Of a stretch of 64,000 nt of DNA, positions 21,105 to 31,835 are shown one piece after another. Every line of letters begins with the position of its first letter. Positions within the stretch are counted from its first letter, which is position 1. Source of the DNA: Anolis sagrei (taxonomy: Eukaryota; Chordata; Lepidosauria; Squamata; Anolidae); the NCBI RefSeq assembly GCF_037176765.1, contig NC_090023.1, positions 25,059,366 through 25,123,365 of the forward strand, given 5' to 3'. Under the pieces are notes generated by a model. The model had not been told where the DNA came from. It made no database searches and saw only the letters and a program-made list of their open reading frames with translations. Made by a program: the position numbers and the translations under genes.

Positions 21105-21810
21105 GGGAGTGCACAACGCCCCTATTAAAGCAGCTCCACTGGCTGCTGATAAGTTTCCGGTCCCAATTCAAGGTGCAGGTTATGACCTACAAAGTCCTAA
21201 AGGGTTTGGGCCTCACCTATCTCCACCAGCTCTAAGATCCACCGGGGAGGCCCTCCTCTTGCTCCCACCATTGTCACAAGCATGACTGGTGGGGACGAGG
21301 GAGAGGGCTTTTTTGGGGCCCTCCGATTTTGGAACACCCTCCCCAGGGAGAGTAGGCAAGCCCCTTTACTGTCCTCCTTCCATAGAGATCTGAAAACTTG
21401 GATGTTCCAACAAGCATTTGAGAATGACTAATCCCTACTTATAAATGCCGAGTCCCTAGTTTGCCAGATAGTACTCTGTTCTCTGTACTTCTTCCAATCC
21501 CCTGATCCTAGATTACACTGTTTCGCACTATCTCAGGCCCAGTCCTCTTTATACCCTGATCATGCCCATCTTAGTATTCTGGTTATTGGTTTTTGTTGTG
21601 CATTTTTGAGTGGGTTTTTAATGCTGGTGTTGTATACCCTTATGTTTTATTTAAGTGTGTTTTATTTTATTGGTATGCTTTGTTGTACATTATTTTAATT
21701 GTGGTTTTTTTTGCTTTTAATTGATTGTTTTGTTTTGATGTTCTGTGGACATTTTGATTCATGTATAAGCTGCCCTTCAGGGAGATGGAGGTGGGGTATT
21801 AAAATAAAGT
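21105..21810 (+). mobile_element. L2 LINE 3' end in AASDHPPT intron 1
   Basis: Contains AAGCAGCTCCACTGGCTGCT, TTCAAGGTGCAGGTTATGAC, GAGAGGGCTTTTTTGGGGCC and GAACACCCTCCCCAGGGAGA, then a 3' UTR ending AAGCTGCCCTTCAGGGAGAT and AATAAAGTTATTATTAAATA. Same sense as the gene. An (ATT)n run follows at 21843-21872. Confidence 0.8.
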
Positions 21811-21842
21811 TATTATTAAATACAGATATGTTTATTGTTGCC

Positions 21843-21874
<32 letters not shown>

Positions 21875-22420
21875 ATTGAAGAGTTATAGGTAATAGCAAA
21901 AACTATGTTATGCCTTTATTCCCAAAAGCATCATGTTACAGATAATTAATGTATGCAGTGAAATTACTTCAAAACCCTGCTTCAATTATATTTTTCTTTG
22001 CTAGCATTCCATGAACTGAACCAGAACATCCACAATCCAGTTTAAAATACCATCTTTCTCGTATTTAGCTCCTAATCCAAATTGCTATGCCAGATAGTCA
22101 ATGGCCATTTCCCCCCTTTTCAGATGTGTGTTCTTTGCTTTAGACATCCTGAAGTGAAGTTGCTGTGGTGGATGTGAGTGATGAGTATAAATAAATCCGA
22201 AAGGTATTTTAGAACTGCAGTGAAAGGATGCTCAACCTGTACTATTAAACTGTTGAGAATTTTGCCTATGGACATATTTGTTCTGAAATGTAAGAAATAA
22301 TTTACTTCCAGACAAATTGAGCATTACATCTTTACTTGTTTTGTTATTGTATACAATAAGATCTGTCATTATGAAAACAGAAGATAGGAGAGTTGGAAGG
22401 GGCCTCAAGCATCAAGGAAT

Positions 22421-22562
22421 AATGGCGGCTTTAGTTTTACAAGGCCTTTAGGCTTCTCTGCCAAAGAGTCTTGATGATTCAGCAAACTACAACTCCTGTG
22501 ATTCCATAGGCAGTTAAAAGTGGTGCCAAACTGTTAATTGTACAGTGTAGATGCACTCAAAT
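22421..22562. mobile_element. Half of a foldback element (GTGCATCTACACTGTA family)
   Basis: Ends TGGTGCCAAACTGTTAATTG and TACAGTGTAGATGCACTC, preceded by TCTCTGCCAAAGAGTCTTGA. The opposite half of the same family is at 61851-61999. Confidence 0.55.
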
Positions 22563-22814
22563 TACCCCACATGTTTGTGCTGAGGACAGAAAATATACCT
22601 TCCTGAACACCTCTGAGGAAGAACAGGTACTCTATTTAAAATTGTGTCCATGTTGTGTTTGCATTCTCTTTTTAAAAAGATAACAGAAGTTCAGCTTTGG
22701 TCCATAATGAGATGTCAAATATCTTTTGAAAGACATGCTGTTTTTTTAATATATAGCTTTTTCAAACACAGGATTGTTGTGATTTATGTAGCATTTGGTC
22801 ATTTTGCTTCATAG

Positions 22815-23040
22815 GCTGGCCGTCTACTGATAAGGAAGTTAATCGCAGAGAAATTGAATGTTCCATGGAACAAAATACAATTGCAAAGGACTTCAAAAGG
22901 CAAACCTGTCCTCACCAATGACGTAGGCAGCGCTGAGTCCAATTTCAGCTTCAATGTTTCTCACCAAGGGGATTATGCCGTTCTTGCAGCTGAACCTGAC
23001 TGTCAGGTTGGCATTGATGTCATGAAGACCAGCTTGCCAG
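22815..23040 (+). CDS. AASDHPPT: AASDHPPT coding exon 2 (catalytic His and metal-binding Asp)
   Basis: Acceptor TTCATAG/GCTGGC, donor CCAG/GTAATG; 226 bases, leaving phase 1. It encodes residues 62-136 and the first base of Gly137. It starts AGRLLIRKLIAEKLNVPWN and carries two hallmark patches of phosphopantetheinyl transferases: NVSHQGDYAVLAAEP, with His111, and VGIDVMKTS, with Asp129. Asp129 is known as a Mg2+ ligand in the human enzyme. GKPVL (90-94) is the usual signature before them. The ATT-rich L2 copy in intron 1 and the hAT element 220 bases downstream lie outside the exon. Confidence 0.96.
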
Positions 23041-23261
23041 GTAATGTATTCTAATATATACCCTGTTTATCACAGTTTGCTTGGAGGAAAAATGGAACCT
23101 TATTTGCCTATCTGACCTGTTTGTATTACAACAAAGCAAAGATTGGCTTAGCTCTTACAGAGGACTGAGACAAGCAGAGGATCTTTATCTGCCCATTGGT
23201 TGAGATGAGGGAGACAGAATGATCAAAAAGGGATAACATGGTCAGGCAAAAGGATCTAGAA

Positions 23262-23656
23262 CAGTGGTTCTCAACCTTCCTAAGGGTTTGGTGAGCATTC
23301 ATCTTGAGTTTTGGAGTTGTAGTTCACCTACATCCAGAGAGCACTGTGGACTCTAACAATGATGGATCTGGACCAAACTTGACACGAATACTCAATATGC
23401 TAAAATGTGAACACTGGTGGAGTTTGGTGAAAATAGACCTTGACATTTTGGAGTTGTAGTTGCTGGGATTTATAGTTCACCTACAAGCAAAGAGCATTCT
23501 GAACCCCACCAACAATAGAATTGGGCCAAACTTCTCACACAGAACCCTCATAACCAAAAGAAAATACTGTGCTTTCTGATGGTCTTTGGCGACTCCTCTG
23601 ACACCCCCTCGCAACCCCCCCACCAGGGGTCCCGACCCCCAGGTTGAGAAACACTT
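23262..23656. mobile_element. Non-autonomous hAT element, SPIN/Charlie-like, with perfect 8-bp duplication
   Basis: A 395-bp element starting CAGTGGTTCTCAACCTTCC and ending (other strand) AAGTGTTTCTCAACCTGGGG. It is flanked by ATCTAGAA at 23254-23261 and 23657-23664. Inner sequence includes GTCGCCAAAGACCATCAGAA on the minus strand, which recalls SPIN-group hAT elements. It lies 220 bases after AASDHPPT exon 2. No transposase is encoded. Confidence 0.88.
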
Positions 23657-24164
23657 ATCTAGAAACATGTATTGTCTTTTTGTACATTTTATCTTGGATG
23701 TTCTGCATTTTTAAAGCTCCTTATCATGGATTTTGGCTAGTACAATGAATATATTGGACTTGGAACAAATAGACAAACTCAGGCAACTGTTATTTTGGAT
23801 AGTGACTCCCATAGTTTCTTACTGGATGGAGAGTTAAATGTTCAGAACTGTTACTTTGAAGAACAATCCTGAAAAATGGGTATAAAAGGAGAAGGCAAAG
23901 AAAGAGAGGAGAAAGGGAAATTGAAAGCAGAAAAGGGAAATTGTGTTTAAATTAAGGCTATGATGAAGACCATCAGCTTAGAAGATATTACAATAATTTT
24001 AAATGAACTAAAGGAAGATAGAGCTATACGAGGTTACTAGTCATGATGACTATAAGCTACCTCCAGTTAGTATTGTTGGGAACATTTTTTATATAATATA
24101 GTTATGAGCCATAGAAGCTGAAGCTCACACAGCGATTTGAAGTCAGTCTCTGGGGCTCTTCTTT

Positions 24165-24711
24165 GAGTCATAGAATCATAACTTTGGAAGAGACCTTGCG
24201 GGCCATCCAATCCAACCCCCTGACAAGAAGCAGGAAAATCACATTCAAAGCACCCCTGACAGATGGCCATCCAGCCTCCATTTAAAAGCCTCCAAAGAAG
24301 TAACCTCCACCACACCCTGGGGCAGAGGGTTTGACTGCTTAGCAGTTCTCACAGTTAGGAATCTCCTTTCCTCTAGTTTGAAGCCATTGTTCCGCGTCCT
24401 AGTCTCCAGGGCAGCAGAAAACAAGTCTGCTCCCTCATGCCTATGACTTCCCCTCACATATTTATACATGGCCATTATGTCTCCTTTCAGTCATCTCTTC
24501 TGCAGACTAATCCGCTTTGAGTCCCCCCAGGGGTGAGAAAGGCGGTATATAAATATTGTAAATAAATAAGTAATCATGCCCAGCTCTTTAAGCCACTTCT
24601 CATAGGGCTTGTTCTTCAGGCCCTTGCTCATTTTAGTTTCCAGGTGTAGTCTGAACAGGGCAGAATAGAGGGATAGCATGACTTCCTTGGATCTGGACAT
24701 TCTACTCCAAC
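24165..24711 (-). mobile_element. CR1 LINE 3' end, split by an L2-type tail
   Basis: Minus-strand frame reads [20 protein letters not shown], then after the insert [37 protein letters not shown] and [16 protein letters not shown]. The insert (about 24505-24575) has CCGCTTTGAGTCCCCCCAGG and TATAAATATTGTAAATAAAT, an L2-type tail in the opposite sense. The 3' end reads AGAATCATAACTTTGGAAGA on the plus strand. Confidence 0.82.
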
Positions 24712-26594
24712 AGGTCCATTCTGCTGGTCACCATTTTGCTGTAATTGCAAAGGGCATGTATTAAAATAATACGGATAAAGGGAAATATGAACTTACTTGT
24801 TCCATTTGCGGCTTTTGGGAGTGGTGGCTTGAGCTGCTGGGAGTTTTAGTTCCACAACATCTGGAGGGCTTCATGATGCTCAAACCTGGGCCAAAGTCAG
24901 AAGCCCTGCTCAGCCATGAAGCTAGACAAGTTACTACTTCTCGCTTTCATACTAGATGGAGGACTGTGGAGAAAGAGAGATCGAATATAAATAGATTTAA
25001 CAAACCAACAAGAATAACAAAGAGAGAAAAGGAAATGGAGTAATGAAATGAGGCCAATATTCATTTTTAAGCCTAAGAACTGCCACAGGGTGGTGCCATT
25101 GATCTGTGAAAGATGTGAAATCAAGTTAGATATTCAGATCTGAAAATCCTAAACCTTTCTGAAGGGGCATTTGCAAAATATATCTACAACAATGAAAAGG
25201 AGATGTTTGTGTTCTAGTTAGTCCCAGGCTTCAGTTTTCAACCAATAGATTTTTAGTCTGCTTAGAAAGGCAAGATGCCCAGTTTTCTGCTATCTGCCTT
25301 ATCTCTCCCATCGTTTTGTGTGATATATTAAATTGTTCCTAAGCCTAAGAACAGCTTTTTATTGTGGAGTACAGTGAGATAAGGAGATTGGCAATAACCA
25401 AGTATCCCACTTAAAGAAACACAGTGCAAGGCTTTTATGTTTAAAGTCAGCTGATAGTGATTGGAAAACAATGTTTTTCCAGATGTTGCTGGACTACAAC
25501 TCTCATTCTCTTTGACAGTTGCCCATGTTGGCTTGAACTTCTGGGAGATGCAGTATAAAGCATAAATAGCACCAGAATTTTCTTACTTCTGCTCTTGTCC
25601 CTTCTTGATTATTGTAACATACTTTAACTTGACTGCCGTTAAAGGCACTTTGGACACTTCAGTGGTTGAAAATATAGCTGCCAGTGATATTAAAGAATGT
25701 GTCTTGCTCTGCTATCATCATTTTGCTTTATTAGGCAACAAAGATGATCCTTTTTCTGTTCATGACTCTGCATTTTAAGAGGTTGTTACCCATCTAGATG
25801 TGAAAGCCAAATGTGTTATCCCAGAAGAATTCTCTCAACACCCCCGGAGGTACTCCTTGTACAAACAAACCATATCCATTCTCCTTGTGTAAATATTAAG
25901 TTTTTGCAGTATGATTTAGTAAATTAAATTCTGTCTCTTCTTGTCTGTTTCTAATAGACTGTTAGACAGCTTGTGGGCAGTAACCTTTCACTTTGGTACT
26001 TTTGGTACCTTCACTAAAGCAAGGAGTGCAGTACAGCTGAAATGTGTTCCCCTAATTTCAGTGAGAATTGAGCATAATGCTTATCCCCTTCACCCATTGA
26101 GATCAATTTGACCTAAAGTTTTCTTGGTATGGAAATGGAGAATTACTGCTTATACTCATGTTTAAGTCTAGAGATTTTTACCAAAACATTGCCTCAAAAA
26201 GCCTGGATCGACTTATCCATCAGTCAGTGTAAGTATTCTACACCAATCAAAATAGGAACCTTTCTCTAAGTAGAGTAGTAAAAGGCATGGGCTTTGTCCA
26301 CCACAGGAAAACCTTAAAAAAGACAGACCCCCCTTTTTTTAATCTCAATTGAATCTGGCATTTCTGAATGCCGTGGTGGCAAAATGGCCCCCCTGAGGAG
26401 ACTCTTGCTCTTTCCCCTCTCTGCAGAATGACGATTAGCTTATCCATGGATCACATCAAAATCCATAATTCTGACCTCAAAACCTGCCCTCAGCTTATAC
26501 ACAAGTAAATAATGTAGACTCATAAGTGTAAAATACTAATGACACATTTCCAATCCTTAAGTGCTGCTTCCATAGAAGAAATCTGCATTGATTA
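24712..26594. other. AASDHPPT intron 2 sequence, no gene
   Basis: Mostly unique. About 25480-25562 (CCAGATGTTGCTGGACTACA to GAACTTCTGGGAGATGCAG) is a decayed foldback of the GGACTACAACTC family; GGGAGTTTTAGTTCCACAAC at 24839 is another arm. Confidence 0.55.
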
Positions 26595-26921
26595 GGTAAA
26601 GGTAAAGGTTTTCCCTGACATTAAGTCCAGTTGTGTCCGACTCTGGGGGTTGGTGCTCATCTCCATTTCTAAGCCGAAGAGCCGGCATTGTCCGTAGACA
26701 CCTCCAAGGTCATGTGGTTAGCATGACTGCATGGAATGCCATTACCTTCCCACTGGAGTGGTACCTATTGATCTACTCACATTTGCATGTTTTCAAACTG
26801 TTAGGTTGGCAGAAACTGGGATTAACAGCGGAAGCTCACTCCGCTCCCCGGATTTGAACCTGTGACCTTTCAGTTAGCAAGTTCAGCAGCTCAGTGGTTT
26901 AACCCAATGTGCCACTGGGGG
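26595..26921 (-). mobile_element. tRNA-derived SINE with BovB-like tail
   Basis: Read on the minus strand it starts with a tRNA-like head (CCACTGAGCTGCTGAACTTG, GGTCACAGGTTCAAATCC), a body with AGTTTGAAAACATGCAAATG and AATAGGTACCACTCCAGTGG, and a tail AGAGTCGGACACAACTGGAC ending CCTTTACCTTTACC. The AGTCGGACACAACTG motif matches the BovB 3' end, so BovB probably moved it. The body is shared with 43357-43818. Confidence 0.85.
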
Positions 26922-26939
26922 ACATATACAAATGTGACA

Positions 26940-27058
26940 TTAAGATACACACACACATGTATTTATGTGTCTATTTGTATATATGTGTGTGTGTTTATTT
27001 GTACATTTGTGTGTATATGTGTTTCTCTGTGTGTATATGTAGATATGCATATATATCA
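26940..27058. repeat. TG/CA-rich microsatellite
   Basis: ACACACACATGTATTTATGT and TATATGTGTGTGTGTTTATT units directly after the SINE head. Confidence 0.85.
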
Positions 27059-27691
27059 GTTCTCTGTTCTGATTAACGAGTTGGAAAGGTTTTCCTGTGA
27101 AAAACTGATAATAGGAATGAAACATCTTTATGCAGTAGCTGGGAGTGAATTGTGCTATTTCTTGTTTTTAATCTGCTCTCTTATCTATTGTGCAACTGTT
27201 GTAATAGGCTTACTCAGTTTGATAGAATTAAAGCATTTAATTTCCTAAAATAAATTGTTCCACTTCTCTGTTCGCTTTCATTTTTCCTCTTTTGTTTTGC
27301 TTCACTTTCCTACCAGCTTGCTTCACCAGGCAAGGGACTCGAATTTGTGAGAACTCTTCAGTCATGAGAGGAGAGCGGGGAAACGAGTTCTTTATATTGG
27401 CTTATGGAAATAATTGCATTGAAATTATTTTCCATGAGTGACAGTGCGTATAAAATTACTTTTTTGGAGCTGTGAAGCATGGCGTGATGGAAGGTTTTGA
27501 GCCAGTGTTCATTATTCTGGTAGCATTCAGTCATGCTCTGATTTTATGTCTGCCATTGTAGCTTCCGATGATAGACTTCTGTTGTAGTGAAGTTTAACCA
27601 TGACTGCTGAGGTGTGATGGTATGTGACTTCTCTCAGAGGCCAATAAGGGCAAAACTACTTACCTCCTTCACTGTATGGCTTTTGTAAATG
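27059..27691. other. AASDHPPT intron 2 sequence, nothing recognised
   Basis: No element, gene or RNA recognised on either strand. Confidence 0.5.
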
Positions 27692-28331
27692 CAGGTTGTA
27701 TCTCAAATTCCAAAATTCTGAAATACCCAAAAATCCAAATTTGTCATCACTGGTGGCTGACCTGCTACACGTATGCTTTCTGATGGTTCAATGTAAGCAA
27801 ACTTTGTTTTGTGCATAAAACTATTCAAATGTGTACATTTCCCTTCATGCTATGTGTATAAGGTATAAAGGAAGCATAATTTCATGTTTAGACTTGGGCC
27901 CATCTTCAAAATAGCTCATATATAAATACAAGTATTCCTTTTTTAAAAAAAACAAACAAAAAACCCCGCTATATTCAAAACACATATGGTCCCAAGCAGG
28001 ACCATAGCCAAGATTTTGATTCGGGGGGGGGGGGGGGGGTTGCTGAGTTTGATTCGGGAGGGGGCTGAGTTTGATTCAAGGGGGGGGGGGGGCAGAGGAT
28101 CTACCCTAGCAAACCTTTCGTATCATTATCCCAATAGCCCCATGCATATGGGATATATTGAGCATGGCGATCAGATCATGATATGAATAAACATAACAGT
28201 TTAAATAATGTAGCAGTAAGGCCTTCTCGTGGACCACCCTGAGAATTTCAGGGGGGGGGGTTGAAGCCCCCCCCCCCCCCCCCCGCCTACATGCCTGGTC
28301 CCAAGCATTTCGGATGAGAGATATTCAACCC
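27692..28331. mobile_element. Tigger/MER2-like element carrying a poly-G insertion
   Basis: The left end is CAGGTTGTATCTCAAATTCC; the right end on the other strand is GGTTGAATATCTCTCATCCG, then AAATGCTTGGGACC. Inner GTATAAGGTATAAAGGAAGC and ATTTCATGTTTAGACTTGGG match MER2-type Tigger copies. It is interrupted by 27999-28295. Confidence 0.65.
27999..28295. mobile_element. Unclassified insertion with poly-G and poly-C runs and 12-bp duplication
   Basis: Inserted in the Tigger-like element, with TGGTCCCAAGCA at 27987-27998 and 28296-28307. It has three units of TTTGATTC followed by G runs up to about 18 long, and near the right end a G run, TTGAA, and a C run of about 20 that can pair with it. 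It ends GCCTACATGCC. No coding frame of substance. A 12-bp duplication suggests retroposition rather than a hAT or Tc1 event. Confidence 0.65.
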
Positions 28332-28510
28332 ATAACAGCTTTGGAAAGAAGTTTGAACCATCACTCTGATCCCTCAGAGATCAGAAAGAGACTATAGAAA
28401 CTACGAGTAGAGAGAGCAAAAGAGGGTGGCAGACAGTAAAAAAAAAAAACCGACAACAGTGAATTTTGGAGTGGATGAATTATCAAATATACTCATGTAT
28501 AAGTCTAGAC

Positions 28511-28645
28511 AAGTGGTTCTCAACTTGTGGGTCCCCATCTGTTTTGGCCAACAACTTCTAGAAATCCCAGCCAGTTTTTCAGCTGTTAGGATTTCTGGGA
28601 GTTGAAGGCCAAAACATCTGGGGACCCACAGGTTGAGAACCACTG
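28511..28645. mobile_element. Palindromic hAT foldback (135 bp)
   Basis: AAGTGGTTCTCAACTTGTGG and CCAGCCAGTTTTTCAGCTGT on the left; AACATCTGGGGACCCACAGG and TTGAGAACCACTG on the right. Almost the whole length folds back. Flanks GTCTAGAC (28503-28510) and TTCTAGAC (28646-28653) are an 8-bp duplication with one mismatch. Confidence 0.88.
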
Positions 28646-28653
28646 TTCTAGAC

Positions 28654-29814
28654 ATTTTAGTAAAAGAAAAATCAACCTAAAAATCTGTGTCCACTTATCC
28701 TTGAGTGAGTACTGTTTCTTAATTCTTATTTAAAAATACATCTTTTCTTGATAAGTTTAGTGGCAAAAAGCCTAGTCCGTCCCAGGGAAACCTAAAAGAA
28801 GCACCAACCTCATCTACTTTTTCTGTCCTTTCTGTGAATGCCTGGGGAGAGAAAAAGAGGAAAAGGAGACCAGCAGAGGTTGAGAGAGACAAAAGTGGGG
28901 ATATGGGAAAGAGAAAGAAGGGTGGCGAGAGAGGAGAAATACGATAGCAGACCATGAGTAAGTGAGAGTGTAAAGAAAGTAGCAGAGAGTCAGAAAAGGA
29001 GAAAAGACGGGATTGCAAAGAATGAGAGAGAAAATGGTAGTGGTAGAGGGATTTGTCAATGGCAGAGAATGAGGAAACATATAAGAGGAAAACAAAGAGC
29101 AAAAAATAGAAAGACTGAAAGAGCAAGGGAAATTGCTCTGTGAAACCTCAAGAGGTTTACCCAAGACTTCAGTGAGGAAGATTTTTGTCATGATAAAAAC
29201 AATCTAAAACTTTTATGTGCCTTTCAAGCAAAGCCTCAGCACCAGTGGGGGCCTCCTTGGAACATAACACATGTCTCCAAAGAGAATATTCTGTAGGGAC
29301 CATGGCCTGAATTCCTCTCTCCATGCAACATGGTCATGAGACTTTCCTGCTACTTTTGTTTACTTGAAGTTTAATTAGTGTAGTGAGTGCCAATTTTATT
29401 CTCACAGCAGTCTTGTCAGATACATTACATTGAGATGCGATGACTTTTCCAAGGTCAGCCTGTGCATTTCATGGCTGAGTGTGTATTTGGACTAACAACT
29501 ATACTATGTGGATGGGGATTGAATTTGAAACTTGGAAACAATTTTTTTTGGATTTTTTTGCATGCATGCTGGAAAGGGTGGGAGTAATGGTGGTGGTTTG
29601 GAAGCTGCAGGCCAAAATGGTATCTTTTCCAAACTCCACACTTATTATCCATAAGCATGGATGGATTGGCAATTCATTTGGCCTCACATCTTCTGGCGTA
29701 AAATGCTCAGAATAACAGAACTCAACAGGCTGGTTGTTTGCCATATAAGACGGCACTGGAACAAAGTTGTTTCTGTTGAATTTCTACTTGCTATGCAGCT
29801 GTAGTGTAATTGCA
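28654..29814. other. AASDHPPT intron 2 sequence, no gene
   Basis: About 28840-29120 is purine-rich (GAGAGA, AAAGA) on the plus strand, which makes long spurious minus-strand frames. The rest looks unique. Confidence 0.55.
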
Positions 29815-30030
29815 GCCAGCATCATGTAGTAGTTTGAGTGTAGACTAAGATCCTAGGAGATCATGGTTTGAATTTCCATTCAGCCATGGAAGCCCGTTGG
29901 GCGTCTTTGAGTCTCTCAGCCTTAGAAAAAGACAATGGCAAACCTCATCTGAATACATCTTGCCAGGACACCCTAATGATAATATTGCTGTACGTTGGAG
30001 CCAACTTGTATGTACACAGCAAAACAAATA
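29815..30030 (+). mobile_element. Sauria-type SINE
   Basis: Starts GCCAGCATCATGTAGTAGTT with TTGAG, has ATGGTTTGAATTTCCATTCA as the B-box region and AAAAAGACAATGGCAAACCT in the body, and ends GTACACAGCAAAACAAATA. Same plan as 59087 and 7893. Confidence 0.8.
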
Positions 30031-31240
30031 GTGGGACTCTGCCCAAAGGAGAAGAGATAACAGCTATATACCCCATTACCATGTGCTTGCCCCTCTGGCA
30101 CAGCATTTAATCTTTATGTAATGCAGTAATTTTGATTCCACTCGAGCGAATCTTTCTACCAATCATGTCATGACTCATTCTGGCTTCCTTCTGTTAGGTC
30201 AATCATAGGGTGCTTTGGATTATCCTTATGTTTTAGACTACAAATTCCCCAATGCCTTGCCATTACTAGGTGGAGCAGATGGAAGTTGTGGGCCAAAACA
30301 GTGAGCCCAATCAAAAGCCCAAGATGCTCCCCACACTTGGACTATGTAGAGTTCATTTATTTTGTCTGTGCTTTTGCAGTTGCTGGCCTAGGATCAACTC
30401 ATAAATTTCCCAGTAGCCTAACAGTGGATGCATCCCATTCCCTTTGAAATGAATATTTCCCCCGTACATTTTATCCTCCACTTGTATTAATATTATCATC
30501 TGCCCTTGGGGCTTATGCTACTCGGCAGTTAACAGTTAGCGTCTATTCTTTGCCAAGAGAAATCAATTAAAAATAAGTTAAAACTAATTTTACAACTGTT
30601 GATGCAAAGCTGGATTGTCCGCTTTCTGAAATTAAAACTCTAGAGAGAGAGTGGGGGGTTCTGATATGATTCATTTGGAAGGAAATTAGACGTGACGATT
30701 ACAGTGGCCAATTATTGGATAGTTATGAGTAGGTCCCATTTTGTTTGTAAATCTTGCTTCTGTTTAAGCATACTATGGAGAGAGAATTTGAGAGCGTTTT
30801 TTCATTGCCTTGGATTATTTAAAAATAAGATCTTGTTGTTTTATCCCATGAGAAACTGTTCTTATGTCACTGTTTTATGTTTTATAAGGACAGAAAATGA
30901 ATTGTCACTTTCAAGCATATGAATGGCAGAACAGCTTTAAAAAAATCTACTTGCAACAGAAAAAACTTATCAATGATTTTTTTCTTTAAAAAAAAACACG
31001 ATAAGATTTTCTAGTACATACATGTAAAATCAGAGGCTCCTGTATCTTTCTTGTGTTTTATAAATGGGATTGGTTTTTGTCCAATATTCTGAAAAGCATA
31101 TAAGCAATACAGGTTTTTCTTATTTTTCACCTTAAGGTACCAGGTGGCGGTGAGATCTTGAGGATTAAAGGGCAAGGTGAATGATAGGAGCCCAAGGCTT
31201 GGGGCTGTGAGGCCAACTTAGAGAGGGAGGTAATGTCATG
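30031..31240. other. AASDHPPT intron 2 sequence, no gene
   Basis: Around 30215-30300 (TTTTAGACTACAAATTCCCC to GGAAGTTGTGGGCCAAAACA) is an old foldback of the GGACTACAACTC family. Nothing else recognised. Confidence 0.5.
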
Positions 31241-31242
31241 CC

Positions 31243-31835
31243 TGTTCAAAAGATTTTGCCTCGCTTTAACCTCCGTCACAAGTGCTGTTGGTGGCAATGA
31301 GGGAGAGGACCTTCTCGGTGGTGCCCCCCCCCCCCCCCCAGTTCTGGAACTCTCCCCCCAGGGAAATTAGATTAGTGTCCACCTTGTCGTCTTTCCAAAA
31401 AGACCTAAAAACATGGCTGTTCCAATCTACTTTTGATTAATTAGTTCACTAGATAATTTTGGCCCTTCTAGCCATAACTTAATATCTGACTCTTGCACTT
31501 TACCATTGTCCCTGCCCCTTAGTTGTATTGCACTAATTGACTTGGCCCTTCTAGCCCAGGCTTATCATCTGGCTCCTGCACTTTCCTGTCAGTTCTGTCC
31601 TTGCAGCTGTATTGCACAAGCCCAGCCTCGCCCCTTAGTGTAGTATATGGCCATTATGCTCGGCTATTGGTTGTTGTTGATGGTTTATGTTTTTATGATG
31701 TTTTGTATTTGTGTTTTTCCTGTGTTATATTTTAATCTCTGTTTGACTGAGCTTGGTCCCCATGTAAGCTGCCCCGAGTAGCAGGGTGATGGTAGCAGGG
31801 TACAAAAATAAAATTATTATTTGAAACACAATAAG
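31243..31835 (+). mobile_element. L2 LINE 3' end
   Basis: Contains GTCACAAGTGCTGTTGGTGG, GAGGACCTTCTCGGTGGTGC, a C run, CAGTTCTGGAACTCTCCCCC and GGCTGTTCCAATCTACTTTT, and ends TGTAAGCTGCCCCGAGTAGC and AAAATAAAATTATTATTTG. It lies in AASDHPPT intron 2, same sense as the gene. Confidence 0.75.

Noticed and set aside
28719-29191. 125-135-codon Ser/Leu/Phe-rich minus frames
   Set aside because: A purine-rich tract read antisense; two overlapping frames are open together and no domain is seen.
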